Positions 44,181 to 53,667 are shown, counted from the first letter of the stretch. The stretch is DNA of 64,000 nucleotides from Acidobacteriota bacterium (GCA_009861545.1 VXME01000095.1:1-64000), one strand, 5' to 3'. A program made the numbers and translations. The notes: generated by a model from the sequence alone, not told the origin.

Positions 44181-45350
44181 ATGAGAATCCCCCCCTTCGA
44201 GCTCGAGCGCTTCCAGTCGCTCCACGAGCACCGGGTCGAGATCAACCTGACGGAGAGCGGCGTGGAGCCGCTGGAAGTGGGCGAGCTGCTCGGCCCGGAC
44301 GCCGCCGGACTGCTGCTGGACCAGCCGCTCGCCTACACCCAGTCCAACGGGACGCCCGAGCTGCGCGCCGCCGTCGCGGCAACCCTCCCCGGCGCCGCCG
44401 AGCACCACGTGCTCGTCGCCAACGGCGGCGCCGAGGCCAACTTCGTCGCCTGCTGGCGCCTGATCGAGCCGGGCGACGAGGTCGTGGTGATGCAGCCGAA
44501 CTACGGGCAGGTGCAGGGCCTGGCCGAGGGGTTCGGCGCCATCGTCCGGCCCTGGCCGCTGCGCGAGGAGCGCGCCCAGCCGTCACCCCGCTGGGCGCCC
44601 GACGTCGACGAGCTGCGCGCGCTGGTGTCGGCTCGCACGAAGCTCGTCGCCATCTGCAACCCGAACAACCCGACCGGGGCGCGGCTGACCGAGGCCGAGG
44701 TGGCGGCGGTCTGCGAGATTGCGGGCCGTCACGGCGCCTGGGTGTTGTCCGACGAGATCTACCGCGGCGTCGAGCACGACGGCGTCGAGACCCCGAGCGT
44801 GTGGGGCCGGACCGAGCGGGTGATCGTCACCGGGGGCCTGTCGAAGGCCTACGGCCTGCCCGGCCTGCGCATCGGCTGGGCGATCGCCGCCGAGGACATG
44901 GCCGCCGAACTCTGGAGCCGCCGCGACTACACGACGATTGCCCCGAGTGCGCTGAGCGACCGGCTCGCCCGCCACGCCCTGGTCCCGGCCCGCCGGACGG
45001 CCCTGCTGGAGCGCACCCGGCGGCTGATCGCCGCCAACTTCCCGATCGTCGGCGCCTGGCTCGACGCGCACGCCGGGAATCTGGCGTGGGTGCCCCCCGA
45101 GGCCGGGGCGATCGGATTCGTCCGGTACGGCCACGACATCGGATCGACCGCGCTCGCCGACCGTCTCCGGCAGACCGCCGGCGTGCTGGTGGTTCCCGGC
45201 GACCACTTCGGCCTCGACGGCTGGCTGCGGATCGGTTGCGGCGGCCGCGCCGCGTCCCTGCGGGAAGGACTCGCCCGGCTCGACCGCGTGCTGGCCGATC
45301 TGCCGCAACGGGCCGCCCGGTTCCCGGCCGGCGCCGACGCCGCGGGATAG
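44181..45350 (+). CDS. Class I/II PLP-dependent aminotransferase
   Basis: The 389-residue enzyme shows VANGGAEANFVACWRLIEPG near residue 76, NPNNPTGARLTEAEVAAVCE near 160, VLSDEIYRGVEHDGVE near 190 (Asp-Tyr binding PLP), TGGLSKAYGLPGLRIGWAIA near 218 (PLP lysine), and LRIGCGGRAASLREGL near 355 (substrate-carboxylate Arg). The short N-terminus and the ESGVEPLEVGELLG stretch place it near capreomycidine-synthase-like and aspartate-type enzymes of fold I. Substrate unknown. The ATG at 44181 is used. The CoA-transferase gene follows 33 bases later, so the two are probably co-transcribed. Confidence 0.87.
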   Translation: MRIPPFELERFQSLHEHRVEINLTESGVEPLEVGELLGPDAAGLLLDQPLAYTQSNGTPELRAAVAATLPGAAEHHVLVANGGAEANFVACWRLIEPGDEVVVMQPNYGQVQGLAEGFGAIVRPWPLREERAQPSPRWAPDVDELRALVSARTKLVAICNPNNPTGARLTEAEVAAVCEIAGRHGAWVLSDEIYRGVEHDGVETPSVWGRTERVIVTGGLSKAYGLPGLRIGWAIAAEDMAAELWSRRDYTTIAPSALSDRLARHALVPARRTALLERTRRLIAANFPIVGAWLDAHAGNLAWVPPEAGAIGFVRYGHDIGSTALADRLRQTAGVLVVPGDHFGLDGWLRIGCGGRAASLREGLARLDRVLADLPQRAARFPAGADAAG

Positions 45351-45383
45351 ATCGCACTCCGCTCCGACCAGGAAACCGCAACC

Positions 45384-46592
45384 ATGACAGAGAAGCAGTC
45401 CGCTACGCCCGGCGCCCTCGACGGCGTGACCGTGCTCGACCTGACCCGCGTGCTCTCCGGCCCCTACTGCACGATGATGCTCGCCGACATGGGCGCCCGC
45501 GTCATCAAGGTGGAGCAGCCGGGCAAGGGCGACGACACCCGCGCCTGGGGACCGCCGTTCCAGGACGGCGAGAGCGCCTACTTCATGAGCATCAACCGGA
45601 ACAAGGAGAGCGTCACCCTCAACCTGAAGCATCCGGGCGGACGCAAGGTGCTGGACGCGCTGATCGAGCGGGCCGACGTCCTGGTCGAGAACTTCCGGCC
45701 GGGCACCCTGGACCGGATGGGGCTGGGCTACGCGGATCTCTCCGAGCGGAGGCCGGACCTCGTCTACTGCTCCATCTCCGGCTTCGGCCAGACCGGCCCC
45801 CGGCGGCGGGAACCGGGCTACGACGCGGTCATGCAGGGCGAAGGCGGCCTGATGAGCATTACCGGCGCGCCCGACGGCCCCGGCTACCGGCTGGGAGTGG
45901 CCATCGCCGACATCGCTTCGGGGATGTTCTCGGCCTACGGCGTCGCCGTCGCCCTGCTCGCCCGGCACCGCACCGGCCGCGGGCAGCTCGTCGACGTGGG
46001 CATGCTGGACTCGGTGGCGGCGCTGCTTACCTACCAGGCGGGCATCTACTTCGCCACCGGCACGCCGCCGGGCAAGCTCGGCAACCTGCACCCGACGATC
46101 ACGCCCTACGAGACCCTCGAGGCCGCCGACGGCGATCTGGTCGTCGCGGCCGGCAACGATCAGCTCTGGCGGACGTTCTGCGGGGTGCTCGGCCTGGAGG
46201 CGCTGGCCGACGATCCGCGGTTCCGCACCAACAAGGACCGGGTCGGCGCGCGGGAAGCCTTGCGTCCGCTGCTGGTCGAGCGGCTGCGCACGCGGCCGGC
46301 CGCGGAGTGGCTGGCGGAGCTGAAGGCGGCCGGGGTCCCCTGCGGCGGCGTTCGCGATTTCGAGCAGGTGCTGACCGACCCGCAGATCGTCGAGCGCGCG
46401 ATGGTAATCGCACTGGAGCATCCGGTGGCCGGCGCCATCCGCCAGCTCGGCGTCCCGGTCAAGCTGGGCGACACGCCGGGGGCGGTTCGCACGCCGCCCC
46501 CGGTGCTGGGACAGCACACGAGCGCCATTCTCGGCGAGCTCGGGTACTCGGCAGCGGAAATCGAGCGGCTGGCGAACGACGGCGCGGTCTGA
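45384..46592 (+). CDS. Class III acyl-CoA transferase (CaiB/BaiF family)
   Basis: The 402-residue enzyme moves CoA between carboxylic acids. Seen: LDGVTVLDLTRVLSGPYCTM at the start, LADMGARVIKVEQPGKGDDT near residue 36, NRNKESVTLNLKHPGGRKVL near 72, VLVENFRPGTLDRMGLGYAD near 97, SGFGQTGPRRREPGYDAVMQ near 132, and GVAIADIASGMFSAYGVAVA near 170, which supplies the catalytic Asp. Two interlocked domains and normal length. Substrate cannot be read from sequence. It follows an aminotransferase, suggesting catabolism of an amino-acid-derived acid, which is inference. Confidence 0.9.
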   Translation: MTEKQSATPGALDGVTVLDLTRVLSGPYCTMMLADMGARVIKVEQPGKGDDTRAWGPPFQDGESAYFMSINRNKESVTLNLKHPGGRKVLDALIERADVLVENFRPGTLDRMGLGYADLSERRPDLVYCSISGFGQTGPRRREPGYDAVMQGEGGLMSITGAPDGPGYRLGVAIADIASGMFSAYGVAVALLARHRTGRGQLVDVGMLDSVAALLTYQAGIYFATGTPPGKLGNLHPTITPYETLEAADGDLVVAAGNDQLWRTFCGVLGLEALADDPRFRTNKDRVGAREALRPLLVERLRTRPAAEWLAELKAAGVPCGGVRDFEQVLTDPQIVERAMVIALEHPVAGAIRQLGVPVKLGDTPGAVRTPPPVLGQHTSAILGELGYSAAEIERLANDGAV

Positions 46593-46593
46593 G

Positions 46594-47022
46594 CTACCGT
46601 TCCACCACGGGCGCCAGCGCCGACAGTACGAAATCCAGCAGCGCTTCCGGGGCGAGGTCGCCGAGGGCTGGATGCTCGGCGACGACGCGCTCGTCGCTCA
46701 ACAGGCGCTGGCCCCGCGCGTAGGTCATCCTGCCCATCAGCGCGGGCGGATCCCGGGTCGTGTCGAGCGCGATCTCGATGACGTCCTCGCTGGCGCCGCC
46801 CGGCGACAGGCGCACGGCTCCCGCCGGTGTCTCCACCGCGAAGCGATAGCCCTCGGCCTTCAGCGCCGAGGCCACGGTCCTGAAGAGCGGCGCGGCCACG
46901 ACACGGAGTACTCGCCGCCCCTCCTCCTCGGCCGCCGCCGCGTGCCGGCGTCTCTCCTGCGCCCGCGACCGCGCGTCGTCGATGGCGCGCCGCACACGGC
47001 GCCGAACGTCTCCGGTGTCCAT
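46594..47022 (-). CDS. Hypothetical protein, third gene of the DtxR unit
   Basis: The 142-residue soluble protein begins with an arginine-rich helix (RRAIDDARSRAQERRRHA) and continues with an alpha/beta domain (YRFAVETPAGAVRLSPGG, VIEIALDTTRDPPALMGRMT). No family recognised. It starts nine bases after the preceding gene ends and converges with the CoA-transferase gene, one base apart. Probably part of one transcript led by the DtxR-type regulator. Confidence 0.6.
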   Translation of the reverse strand: MDTGDVRRRVRRAIDDARSRAQERRRHAAAAEEEGRRVLRVVAAPLFRTVASALKAEGYRFAVETPAGAVRLSPGGASEDVIEIALDTTRDPPALMGRMTYARGQRLLSDERVVAEHPALGDLAPEALLDFVLSALAPVVER

Positions 47023-47031
47023 GTCGTCCCG

Positions 47032-47460
47032 TCAGTCCCGCGGCGCCGCGCCCGCCTCGTAGATGCGCACCAGCTCGATCAGCTTGTAGCCCCGGGTCTG
47101 GTAGGGCGGAATCACCCGCTGGGTGTGCAGGTACTGGATCAAGCCCTCGTCGGCGTAGTCCGGCTCCCCCAGCTCCGACTCGTCCGCCAGGGCCGTTTCG
47201 AGCGCCTCCATCGTCATGACCTTCTCGGCCACGGTCCGCCGAACGGGGATGACGCCCCACAGGCGGCGCCGCTCCTGTCGGTCGCGCGTCCGGAAGCCGA
47301 CGTAGATCTCGTTGCTGATGAAGTTGTAGTCGACCTCCGCCCGCGTCGCCACCGCGTCCTCGACCCGCAGGAAGACGATGTCGTCCCGCTCGGCGAGCCA
47401 CGCCAGCAACTGCTCGGTGAAGTCGCCCTCGCCCGACCACTTCTCCCGATCGATGTCCAT
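47032..47460 (-). CDS. Hypothetical protein, second gene of the DtxR unit
   Basis: The 142-residue protein has no signal peptide. Features are FTEQLLAWLAERDDIVFLR, EVDYNFISNEIYVGFRT and YLHTQRVIPPYQTRGYKLIE. I cannot assign it. The ATG at 47460 lies 17 bases after the regulator stop, and the next gene follows after nine bases. A link to metal homeostasis is suggested only by position. Confidence 0.6.
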   Translation of the reverse strand: MDIDREKWSGEGDFTEQLLAWLAERDDIVFLRVEDAVATRAEVDYNFISNEIYVGFRTRDRQERRRLWGVIPVRRTVAEKVMTMEALETALADESELGEPDYADEGLIQYLHTQRVIPPYQTRGYKLIELVRIYEAGAAPRD

Positions 47461-47477
47461 CGCCTCCCCAACCGCGC

Positions 47478-48152
47478 TCAACCGCGCGGCGCCACCAGCA
47501 GCTTCGCCGCCGCCCGCATGCCGATCATCACCGGACGATCCGGCGCGACGCGGACCTGCACGTGATCGGCCGCCGAGTCACGCACCGCGACCCGGATCGA
47601 CTGGCCGGGCGTCAGGTCGTGGCTCTCCAGGAAGCGGAGGAACTCGGCGTCCTGGTCGGTGACCCGCGTCAGAACGACCGGCGTGTCCAGCGGACAGGTC
47701 AGCAGGCTCTGGTAGCGCGGCCTCGCGATGGCGCCGTCGGGGTCCGGAATCGGATCCCCGTGGGGATCGACCGCCGGCCGGCCGAGCATGGCGTCGATCC
47801 GGTCGATGAGTCGATCGGACGCCGCGTGCTCGAGCCGCTCGGCCTCGTCGTGCACCTCGGCCCAGCTCATGTCCAGCACCTTCACCAGGAACAGCTCGAT
47901 CAGACGGTGGCGGCGAAGCACCAGCGCGGCCAGCTTCTGCCCCGCGGGGGTCAGGCGCACGCCGGCGTACGGCTCGTAGCGCACGAGCCCCGAGTCGGCC
48001 AGGGCCTTCACCATCGTGGTGGCGGTCCCGGGCACCACGTGAAGGGCGCTGGCGAGCCGCCCCATCGGCACCAGCGCGCCATCCTCACCGTGAGCGATCT
48101 CGGCCTGATAGATGGCCTTCAGATAGTTCTCGACGGTGCTGGAGGGCGGCAT
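47478..48152 (-). CDS. DtxR/MntR-family metal-dependent regulator with FeoA-like domain
   Basis: The 224-residue repressor has the DtxR layout: winged helix (STVENYLKAIYQAEIA, MGRLASALHVVPGTATTMVK, GLVRYEPYAGVRLTPAGQKL), the metal-binding dimerisation domain (RRHRLIELFLVKVLDMSWAE then VHDEAERLEHAASDRLID, supplying His/Glu/Asp ligands), and a C-terminal SH3/FeoA-like domain (LTPGQSIRVAVRDSAADHVQ). It senses Fe2+ or Mn2+. Typical first residues MPPSSTVENYLKAI justify the ATG at 48152. Two small unknown genes follow closely. Targets are not identifiable here. Confidence 0.9.
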   Translation of the reverse strand: MPPSSTVENYLKAIYQAEIAHGEDGALVPMGRLASALHVVPGTATTMVKALADSGLVRYEPYAGVRLTPAGQKLAALVLRRHRLIELFLVKVLDMSWAEVHDEAERLEHAASDRLIDRIDAMLGRPAVDPHGDPIPDPDGAIARPRYQSLLTCPLDTPVVLTRVTDQDAEFLRFLESHDLTPGQSIRVAVRDSAADHVQVRVAPDRPVMIGMRAAAKLLVAPRG

Positions 48153-48287
48153 GCGCGGCAGAAGCGTACCACGGCGACCGGCCTCCGGGCCGCGTGAGAA
48201 TCCGCGATCCGCGTCGGTCGCGCACCGGGCGGTCAGCGTCTCCGCCGCGATTCTCGGAAGCTGCGGCGTAGAAGCGGGACGGACGCC

Positions 48288-49526
48288 CTAGAGCGAGTCG
48301 AGAAACGCCGCCAGCGCCGCGCGGTCGGCCGGCGCGAGGCGCTCGAAGCCCTCCCGCGCCAGGGCCGCCTCGTTCCCGTGCCGCCGGATCGCCTCGACCG
48401 CCGTGGCGGCGCTGCCGTCGTGCAGCAGCGGACGCCGAAAACGCAGGCCCCAGAGCGGCGGGGTCCGCATCTCGTCCGGCTCGGCGCTGGCCTGCCGAAT
48501 GCCGTCGCCGGTCCCCACGTCGTGCAGCAGGAGGTCCGAGAACAGTGCGACCGGCTGCCGGTCGAAGAGCGGATTGGCGCTCGGTCCGGTCGCGAGCACC
48601 GGCACGTGGCACGCCGCGCAGCCGATGGCGTCGAAGACCTCGCGGCCCAGCGCCGTCAGCGGCGAGCGGGGTCCCCGCGCGGGCGGCGCCAGCAGCCGCA
48701 TGAACGACTCGAAGTTGTCGATGCCGCGCCGGCCGGTGGGCGGATCGACGATGTCCTCGGGGTCCGGCGCCTCGTCGCAGAGCGCGAGCTGCCGCGCCGA
48801 CAGCCGGAACGTGAGCTCGGCCGGAAACAGGTCGTTCGTAATCCCCATCTCGTTGCGATAGGCGTCGGCCCCGAAGTCTAGCAGCGTCGCCCGCTGCGAC
48901 TTCCACCCGAAGCGGCCCACCCGCGGCTCGCCGGTCGCCAGATCGACAACGATCGGAGCCCGCCCGCTGACCCCGTCGCGGTCGAGATCGTCCGCATCGG
49001 CGAGCGCCTCGAGCGCCGCGTCGGGAATCGCTTCGATCAGGCCGGCGCCGAACAGCGGGATCGGAACCCGCTTGGCGATGACGTTCGCTTCGGGCGGGAT
49101 CACCGACTGGCAGGCATGGGTCGGGATCGAGAAGATCTGGAACAGCGAGCCGCGGCCCGGCTCGACGTCGCGGTACGTTCCGTCCGGCTCCCGGATGCCG
49201 GCGCGCGTGGTGGTCATGGGCGCGATCCCGCCGATGGCCGGCACGTTGTGGCAGCCCGCGCAGCTCGTGTTGTTGTAGGCCGGGCCGAGCCCTTCCTCGG
49301 CGTCCTCGACCTCCAGGAAGTCGTCGAGGCCGAGCATGAACTCCTCGAACTCGACCGGGGTCAGGCCGGGCAGCGGATCGCCGGGCAGCACCTGATGCTG
49401 TGCCGCGGGCCGCCCGACCGCGAGGAACGCCAGCGCCAGCAGCACCGCCCCGGCCGTGGCCCCCCTCCGCGCAACCGCTCCGGCCGCGGCCGACCGCCGT
49501 GCAAGCGCGCATCGCTCGGCAATCAT
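48288..49526 (-). CDS. Di-heme c-type oxidoreductase (DUF1111/DHOR-like)
   Basis: The 412-residue periplasmic protein has a signal peptide (AVLLALAFLAVGRPAAQ) and two heme c sites, NNTSCAGCHNVPAIGG near residue 88 and AIGCAACHVPVLATG near 300. GLGPAYNNTSCAGCH, LFGAGLIEAIPD, and TPPLWGLRFRRPLLHDGSA near 370 are typical of the DHOR family, related to MauG/cytochrome c peroxidases. The ATG at 49526 is used; an identical-context ATG at 49562 in the duplicated 36-bp unit overlaps the upstream stop (ATGA) and is the alternative. It is the last gene of the porin-CuA-diheme operon. Confidence 0.85.
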   Translation of the reverse strand: MIAERCALARRSAAAGAVARRGATAGAVLLALAFLAVGRPAAQHQVLPGDPLPGLTPVEFEEFMLGLDDFLEVEDAEEGLGPAYNNTSCAGCHNVPAIGGIAPMTTTRAGIREPDGTYRDVEPGRGSLFQIFSIPTHACQSVIPPEANVIAKRVPIPLFGAGLIEAIPDAALEALADADDLDRDGVSGRAPIVVDLATGEPRVGRFGWKSQRATLLDFGADAYRNEMGITNDLFPAELTFRLSARQLALCDEAPDPEDIVDPPTGRRGIDNFESFMRLLAPPARGPRSPLTALGREVFDAIGCAACHVPVLATGPSANPLFDRQPVALFSDLLLHDVGTGDGIRQASAEPDEMRTPPLWGLRFRRPLLHDGSAATAVEAIRRHGNEAALAREGFERLAPADRAALAAFLDSL

Positions 49527-49584
49527 CGGGATCCACCGCCGTCCGCACCGCTCGGCGATCATCGGGATCCACCGCCGTCCGCGC
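49513..49584. repeat. 36-bp tandem duplication spanning the DHOR start codon
   Basis: Units 49513-49548 and 49549-49584 are identical at 34 of 36 positions. Each contains an in-frame ATG with the same upstream sequence, so the DHOR gene has two equivalent starts 12 codons apart. The second unit also includes the stop of the CuA-domain gene. A partial third copy begins at 49585. Confidence 0.9.
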
Positions 49585-50107
49585 CGCTCGACGCCCTCCC
49601 GGCAGGCGCTTCGACGGCGGCGCCCCGCCGATCGGCCGGCGAGTGGTCCTCGACGACGATCGCGCCCCGCATGAAGTTGTGGCCGGCCCCGCACAGCCGC
49701 GAGCATTCGAAGTCGTACCGCCCGACCTCGACCGCCTCGAAGACGACCACCGCCTCGCCCTGGCGCCGTTTCGGCACCAGCAGGTTCACGTTGCGGCCGA
49801 CGATGCGGAATCCGTGCATCGTGTCGTCGCTTCGAATGCGCAGCTCCAGGGTGGTGCCGCGCGCCACGCGGATCTCGGACGGCGTGAAGCTGAACCGCTC
49901 GGCCAGGATCCGCACGACGCGGCGCTCGTGATCTACCGGCCCGCAAGCCGCCACCTGCTCATCCCGCGGACCGCTGGCCGCCTCCTGCCCACGCCCCGGG
50001 CCGCGGGCCGCCTCCAACCCGGCCGCGGCCGACCGCGCCGGCCCCCCGTCCACGCCGGGCAGCAGCACGCCGGCCGCCAGAACCGCCGCTGCCAGCCGGC
50101 GCCGCAT
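49559..50107 (-). CDS. CuA-type cupredoxin domain protein (COX II-like)
   Basis: The 182-residue secreted protein has a signal peptide (RRRLAAAVLAAGVLLPGV), an alanine/glycine linker, and a cupredoxin domain with RFSFTPSEIRVARGTTLELR, DTMHGFRIVGRNVNLLV and the CuA ligand loop FECSRLCGAGHNFMRG (C-x3-C-x3-H-x2-M, with the upstream His). Without transmembrane helices it is not a regular cytochrome oxidase subunit II; it is likely a soluble copper electron carrier for the neighbouring di-heme protein. Start and stop overlap both neighbours by one to four bases. Confidence 0.85.
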   Translation of the reverse strand: MRRRLAAAVLAAGVLLPGVDGGPARSAAAGLEAARGPGRGQEAASGPRDEQVAACGPVDHERRVVRILAERFSFTPSEIRVARGTTLELRIRSDDTMHGFRIVGRNVNLLVPKRRQGEAVVVFEAVEVGRYDFECSRLCGAGHNFMRGAIVVEDHSPADRRGAAVEAPAGRASSGADGGGSR

Positions 50108-51261
50108 CAGAACCACCACCCCAGCCCGACGTTGAAGGCGTTGGGCCCGTCGATGACGGTGCTCCGGTTGCGGAGCACCGTGTAGTCCACCTTGACCGCC
50201 ACGTCGGGATCGGGAAACCAGGTGGCGCCGAGAATCCAGGCGTCGCGGTCGAACGCCGGCAACGGCGCGAACCCGGCCGGCATGCGGTACTGCGTGTCGA
50301 AATTCTCGTAGCGCAGGAACAGGGCCACCTCGCGCGGGGCCGGCCGGGGGACGATGAAGTACGAGCCCTCCAGATAGAAGCCGCGCATCTGCTCGGCCAC
50401 GTTGGGGCTGACGCCGGTGATGCGCGTGACGGCGCGGTTCAGGTCCTCCATCCCGTCGAGGAACACGTGCGCGTAGAGCCCGCGCAGGGCGAATTCGCCG
50501 ACGCGCCAGCGCCCGTCGGCCTCGGCCAGGGTGACGCCGGTGTCCACGCGGGGAAACGCGAACCCCGTGTCGCCGCTCCACACGCTGGCGCCGAGCACCA
50601 GGCCCGGCGTTCCCACGTACTCCACCCGGCCGGTGCCGGCCACGTGCCGGCCGTTCGCCTCGGCGCCCTTCTGCCGCCCCTCGCGCAGCCCCTCGTCGGC
50701 GCTGAACCGCGCCGCGTCGAGCGTCTCCATCGCGTACGCGCGGTAGCGGAAGCCGCCCCGCAGCTCGCCGTGCACGCCGGCCCCGGCTCCGAACCAGGTG
50801 GTCGGGATGATCAAGGTCTCCACGAACGGCCGCTCGACGCCGTGAAAAACCGGCGGCTCGTGCCGCTCGTTGATGACCCCGACCGGCGCCAGCACCATCC
50901 CCGCCCGCAGGTTGAACGGCCGGCTGACGAGGAAGTCGACGTAGGCCTGCTCCAGCTCCAGCTCCCCGTCCGTCTCCGGCGAGACGACGGCGTGCTCCAG
51001 CTCCAGCTCCGACACGAAGCGCACGCGCTCCGAGAAGCTGTGGGTGAAGAGCAGCACGAAGCGGTGAAAGTCGAGCACCGGGTCGGCGTGCTGCGCGTCG
51101 TTGACGTGGAAGTCCATGTAGCCGGAGATCGGCCCGGTCCGGGACGTCGCGGCGCCGCCCGCAGGCTCCGGGGATTGCTGCGCGGAAGCCGCGGCCGCGC
51201 AGCCGGCGAGCAGCACGGCCGCTATTTTGCAGGACAGAAACTGTGATTTTGTGGTATGCAT
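50107..51261 (-). CDS. Outer-membrane beta-barrel protein (porin-like)
   Basis: The 384-residue product has a signal peptide (IAAVLLAGCAAAASAQ) and alternating polar/aromatic strands through its length (GPISGYMDFHVNDAQHADPV, GGFRYRAYAMETLDAARFSA, GFYLEGSYFIVPRPAPREVA), ending in NVGLGWWF with the terminal Phe of barrel proteins. A GAGAGVHGELRGGFRYRAY part resembles phosphate-selective porin-type folds. It starts the operon at ATG 51261, directly downstream of an AT-rich dyad. A route for metal or substrate into the periplasm for the CuA and heme partners is a reasonable but unproven idea. Confidence 0.8.
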   Translation of the reverse strand: MHTTKSQFLSCKIAAVLLAGCAAAASAQQSPEPAGGAATSRTGPISGYMDFHVNDAQHADPVLDFHRFVLLFTHSFSERVRFVSELELEHAVVSPETDGELELEQAYVDFLVSRPFNLRAGMVLAPVGVINERHEPPVFHGVERPFVETLIIPTTWFGAGAGVHGELRGGFRYRAYAMETLDAARFSADEGLREGRQKGAEANGRHVAGTGRVEYVGTPGLVLGASVWSGDTGFAFPRVDTGVTLAEADGRWRVGEFALRGLYAHVFLDGMEDLNRAVTRITGVSPNVAEQMRGFYLEGSYFIVPRPAPREVALFLRYENFDTQYRMPAGFAPLPAFDRDAWILGATWFPDPDVAVKVDYTVLRNRSTVIDGPNAFNVGLGWWF

Positions 51262-51269
51262 GTTTTGTA

Positions 51270-51285
51270 TTTTGATTATTCAAAA
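51270..51285. promoter_or_regulatory. Perfect dyad TTTTGA-N4-TCAAAA before the porin operon
   Basis: TTTTGATTATTCAAAA is a perfect 6-4-6 inverted repeat in a sharply AT-rich patch (51261-51290) just upstream of the porin ATG. Half-sites are closer than in FNR/CRP sites (TTGAT-N4-ATCAA), so another factor is likely. It may overlap the operon promoter. Confidence 0.5.
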
Positions 51286-51332
51286 ACAACAGGGACATGT
51301 CAAGCCGCTACCGCCGCCGCTGTTTCGAGGCG

Positions 51333-52529
<1,197 letters not shown>

Positions 52530-52551
52530 TCCCAGCCCTCCTTCGATCAGG

Positions 52552-52583
52552 CCAACCTTTCATTCTGACATGAAACCGGTTGG
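52552..52583. promoter_or_regulatory. Extended dyad between rtcB and the Uma2 gene
   Basis: CCAACC-TTTCAT-N6-ATGAAA-CC-GGTTGG gives two nested inverted repeats separated by two unpaired bases. It lies 23 bases upstream of the rtcB ATG and 37 bases from the divergent Uma2-type gene. It could be an operator or a hairpin in the rtcB leader. Confidence 0.5.
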
Positions 52584-52619
52584 CGACCGGCGGCGAAAGA
52601 CACGTGAATACACGGTGGT

Positions 52620-53639
52620 ATGATGCCCCATGGGCGATCGGGAATGGGTGGCGAGGTGGCAGCGGAAACCCGTGCGCGGGCACCGGACTCGGGGCGGAGT
52701 CGCGCCGCGCCCGTGGACTACGCCGCCCGCTTCCCCGGATGCCGCCCCGTGCGCCTGCTGACCGACCGGCTCCCGGACTTCGAGAGCCGCCTGGAGTACT
52801 GGGACGCCCGGACCGAGACGGCGTGGGTAGTGGCTGAGCCGACCGGCGGCATCCACGAGGGCACGTCGCGGCGGCTGATTCATCTCGCGGAGCGGATCGC
52901 CCTGGTGCGGGGCACGCCGATCGCCTCGTTCGGATCCGTCGACCTGCTCGTTCGGGATGCCCGCGGCGCTCCCGAGCGGATGATGCAGGCCGACGAGACC
53001 CTCTACCTGCACCCCGGCCGGGCGCGGATGCCGCAGGGATCGCTGGTCATCGGCGAGCACGACCTGCCGGACGTGGTGCTGGAAGTGGACCACACGACGG
53101 ACGTCCGGCCCGGCAAGCTGCCGCTCTACGAATCGTGGGGATTTCCGGAGCTGTGGGTCGTCGTGCCGCCGGCGGGGGCGCGTCGCCGGCGCCCCGCGGG
53201 GGTGACCATCCACCGGCTGCAGGGCGGGCGGTACCGGTCCGCGGCGGCGAGCCGCGCCTTCCCCGGCTGGACGGCGGCGGAGATCCACACGGCCCTGACC
53301 GAGCCGGCGACGACCGCACACACGTGGCGTGTACTGGAGCGTGTCGGACGGACGCTCGGCGCACAGGAGGGAACCGGCCCCGACGACACGCCGCTGCTGC
53401 GCACGCTCGGCGAGCAGGCACGCGCTGCCGGACGCGCCGAGGGGCGGGCCGCGGGGCAGGTCGAGGAGCTGGCCGTGCTCGTCCGCAGCACGCTCCAGGT
53501 GCGCGGGATTCCGGTGTCGGACCGGTTTCCGGGCGCACCGGCCGCACTCGCCGCTCTTCCGCGCGAGGTGCTGATGGCCGCGGCGCTCGCGTGCGTGGAC
53601 GAGGAGGACTTCCGGCGCCGCGTCGGCTTGCCGGATTGA
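52620..53639 (+). CDS. Uma2-family (DUF820-like) PD-(D/E)XK endonuclease
   Basis: The 339-residue protein has the Uma2 core: DETLYLHPGR near residue 125, then LPDVVLEVDHTTDVRPGKLP near 148 and LYESWGFPELWVVVPP, i.e. PD...ExD...K with an aromatic tail. The C-terminal third is helical and charged (RAAGRAEGRAAGQVEELAVL), commonly seen in this family. Role unknown; some members sit in mobile DNA. Start: ATG at 52620, 52623 or 52644. Divergent from rtcB. The first ATG gives residues with no clear domain, so 52644 is possible. Confidence 0.8.
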   Translation: MMPHGRSGMGGEVAAETRARAPDSGRSRAAPVDYAARFPGCRPVRLLTDRLPDFESRLEYWDARTETAWVVAEPTGGIHEGTSRRLIHLAERIALVRGTPIASFGSVDLLVRDARGAPERMMQADETLYLHPGRARMPQGSLVIGEHDLPDVVLEVDHTTDVRPGKLPLYESWGFPELWVVVPPAGARRRRPAGVTIHRLQGGRYRSAAASRAFPGWTAAEIHTALTEPATTAHTWRVLERVGRTLGAQEGTGPDDTPLLRTLGEQARAAGRAEGRAAGQVEELAVLVRSTLQVRGIPVSDRFPGAPAALAALPREVLMAAALACVDEEDFRRRVGLPD

Positions 53640-53651
53640 TCACTTGACGTT

Positions 53652-53667
53652 CGCCTGGCCTCATCCA
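53652..53667. repeat. 16-bp repeat, copy 1 (second copy 58774-58789)
   Basis: CGCCTGGCCTCATCCA is identical at both places, with similar bases just before it (TTGACGTT versus TTCGACGT). Copy 1 lies next to the end of the Uma2 gene and inside a short minus-strand frame starting MAGWRDDLLREMDEARR (from 53701), which looks like the start of a lost gene. Copy 2 spans the stop of the BrxA-like gene beside a VapC stub. Confidence 0.6.

Noticed and set aside
51270-51285. FNR or CRP site upstream of the porin gene
   Set aside because: Half-site spacing is two bases too short for TTGAT-N4-ATCAA.
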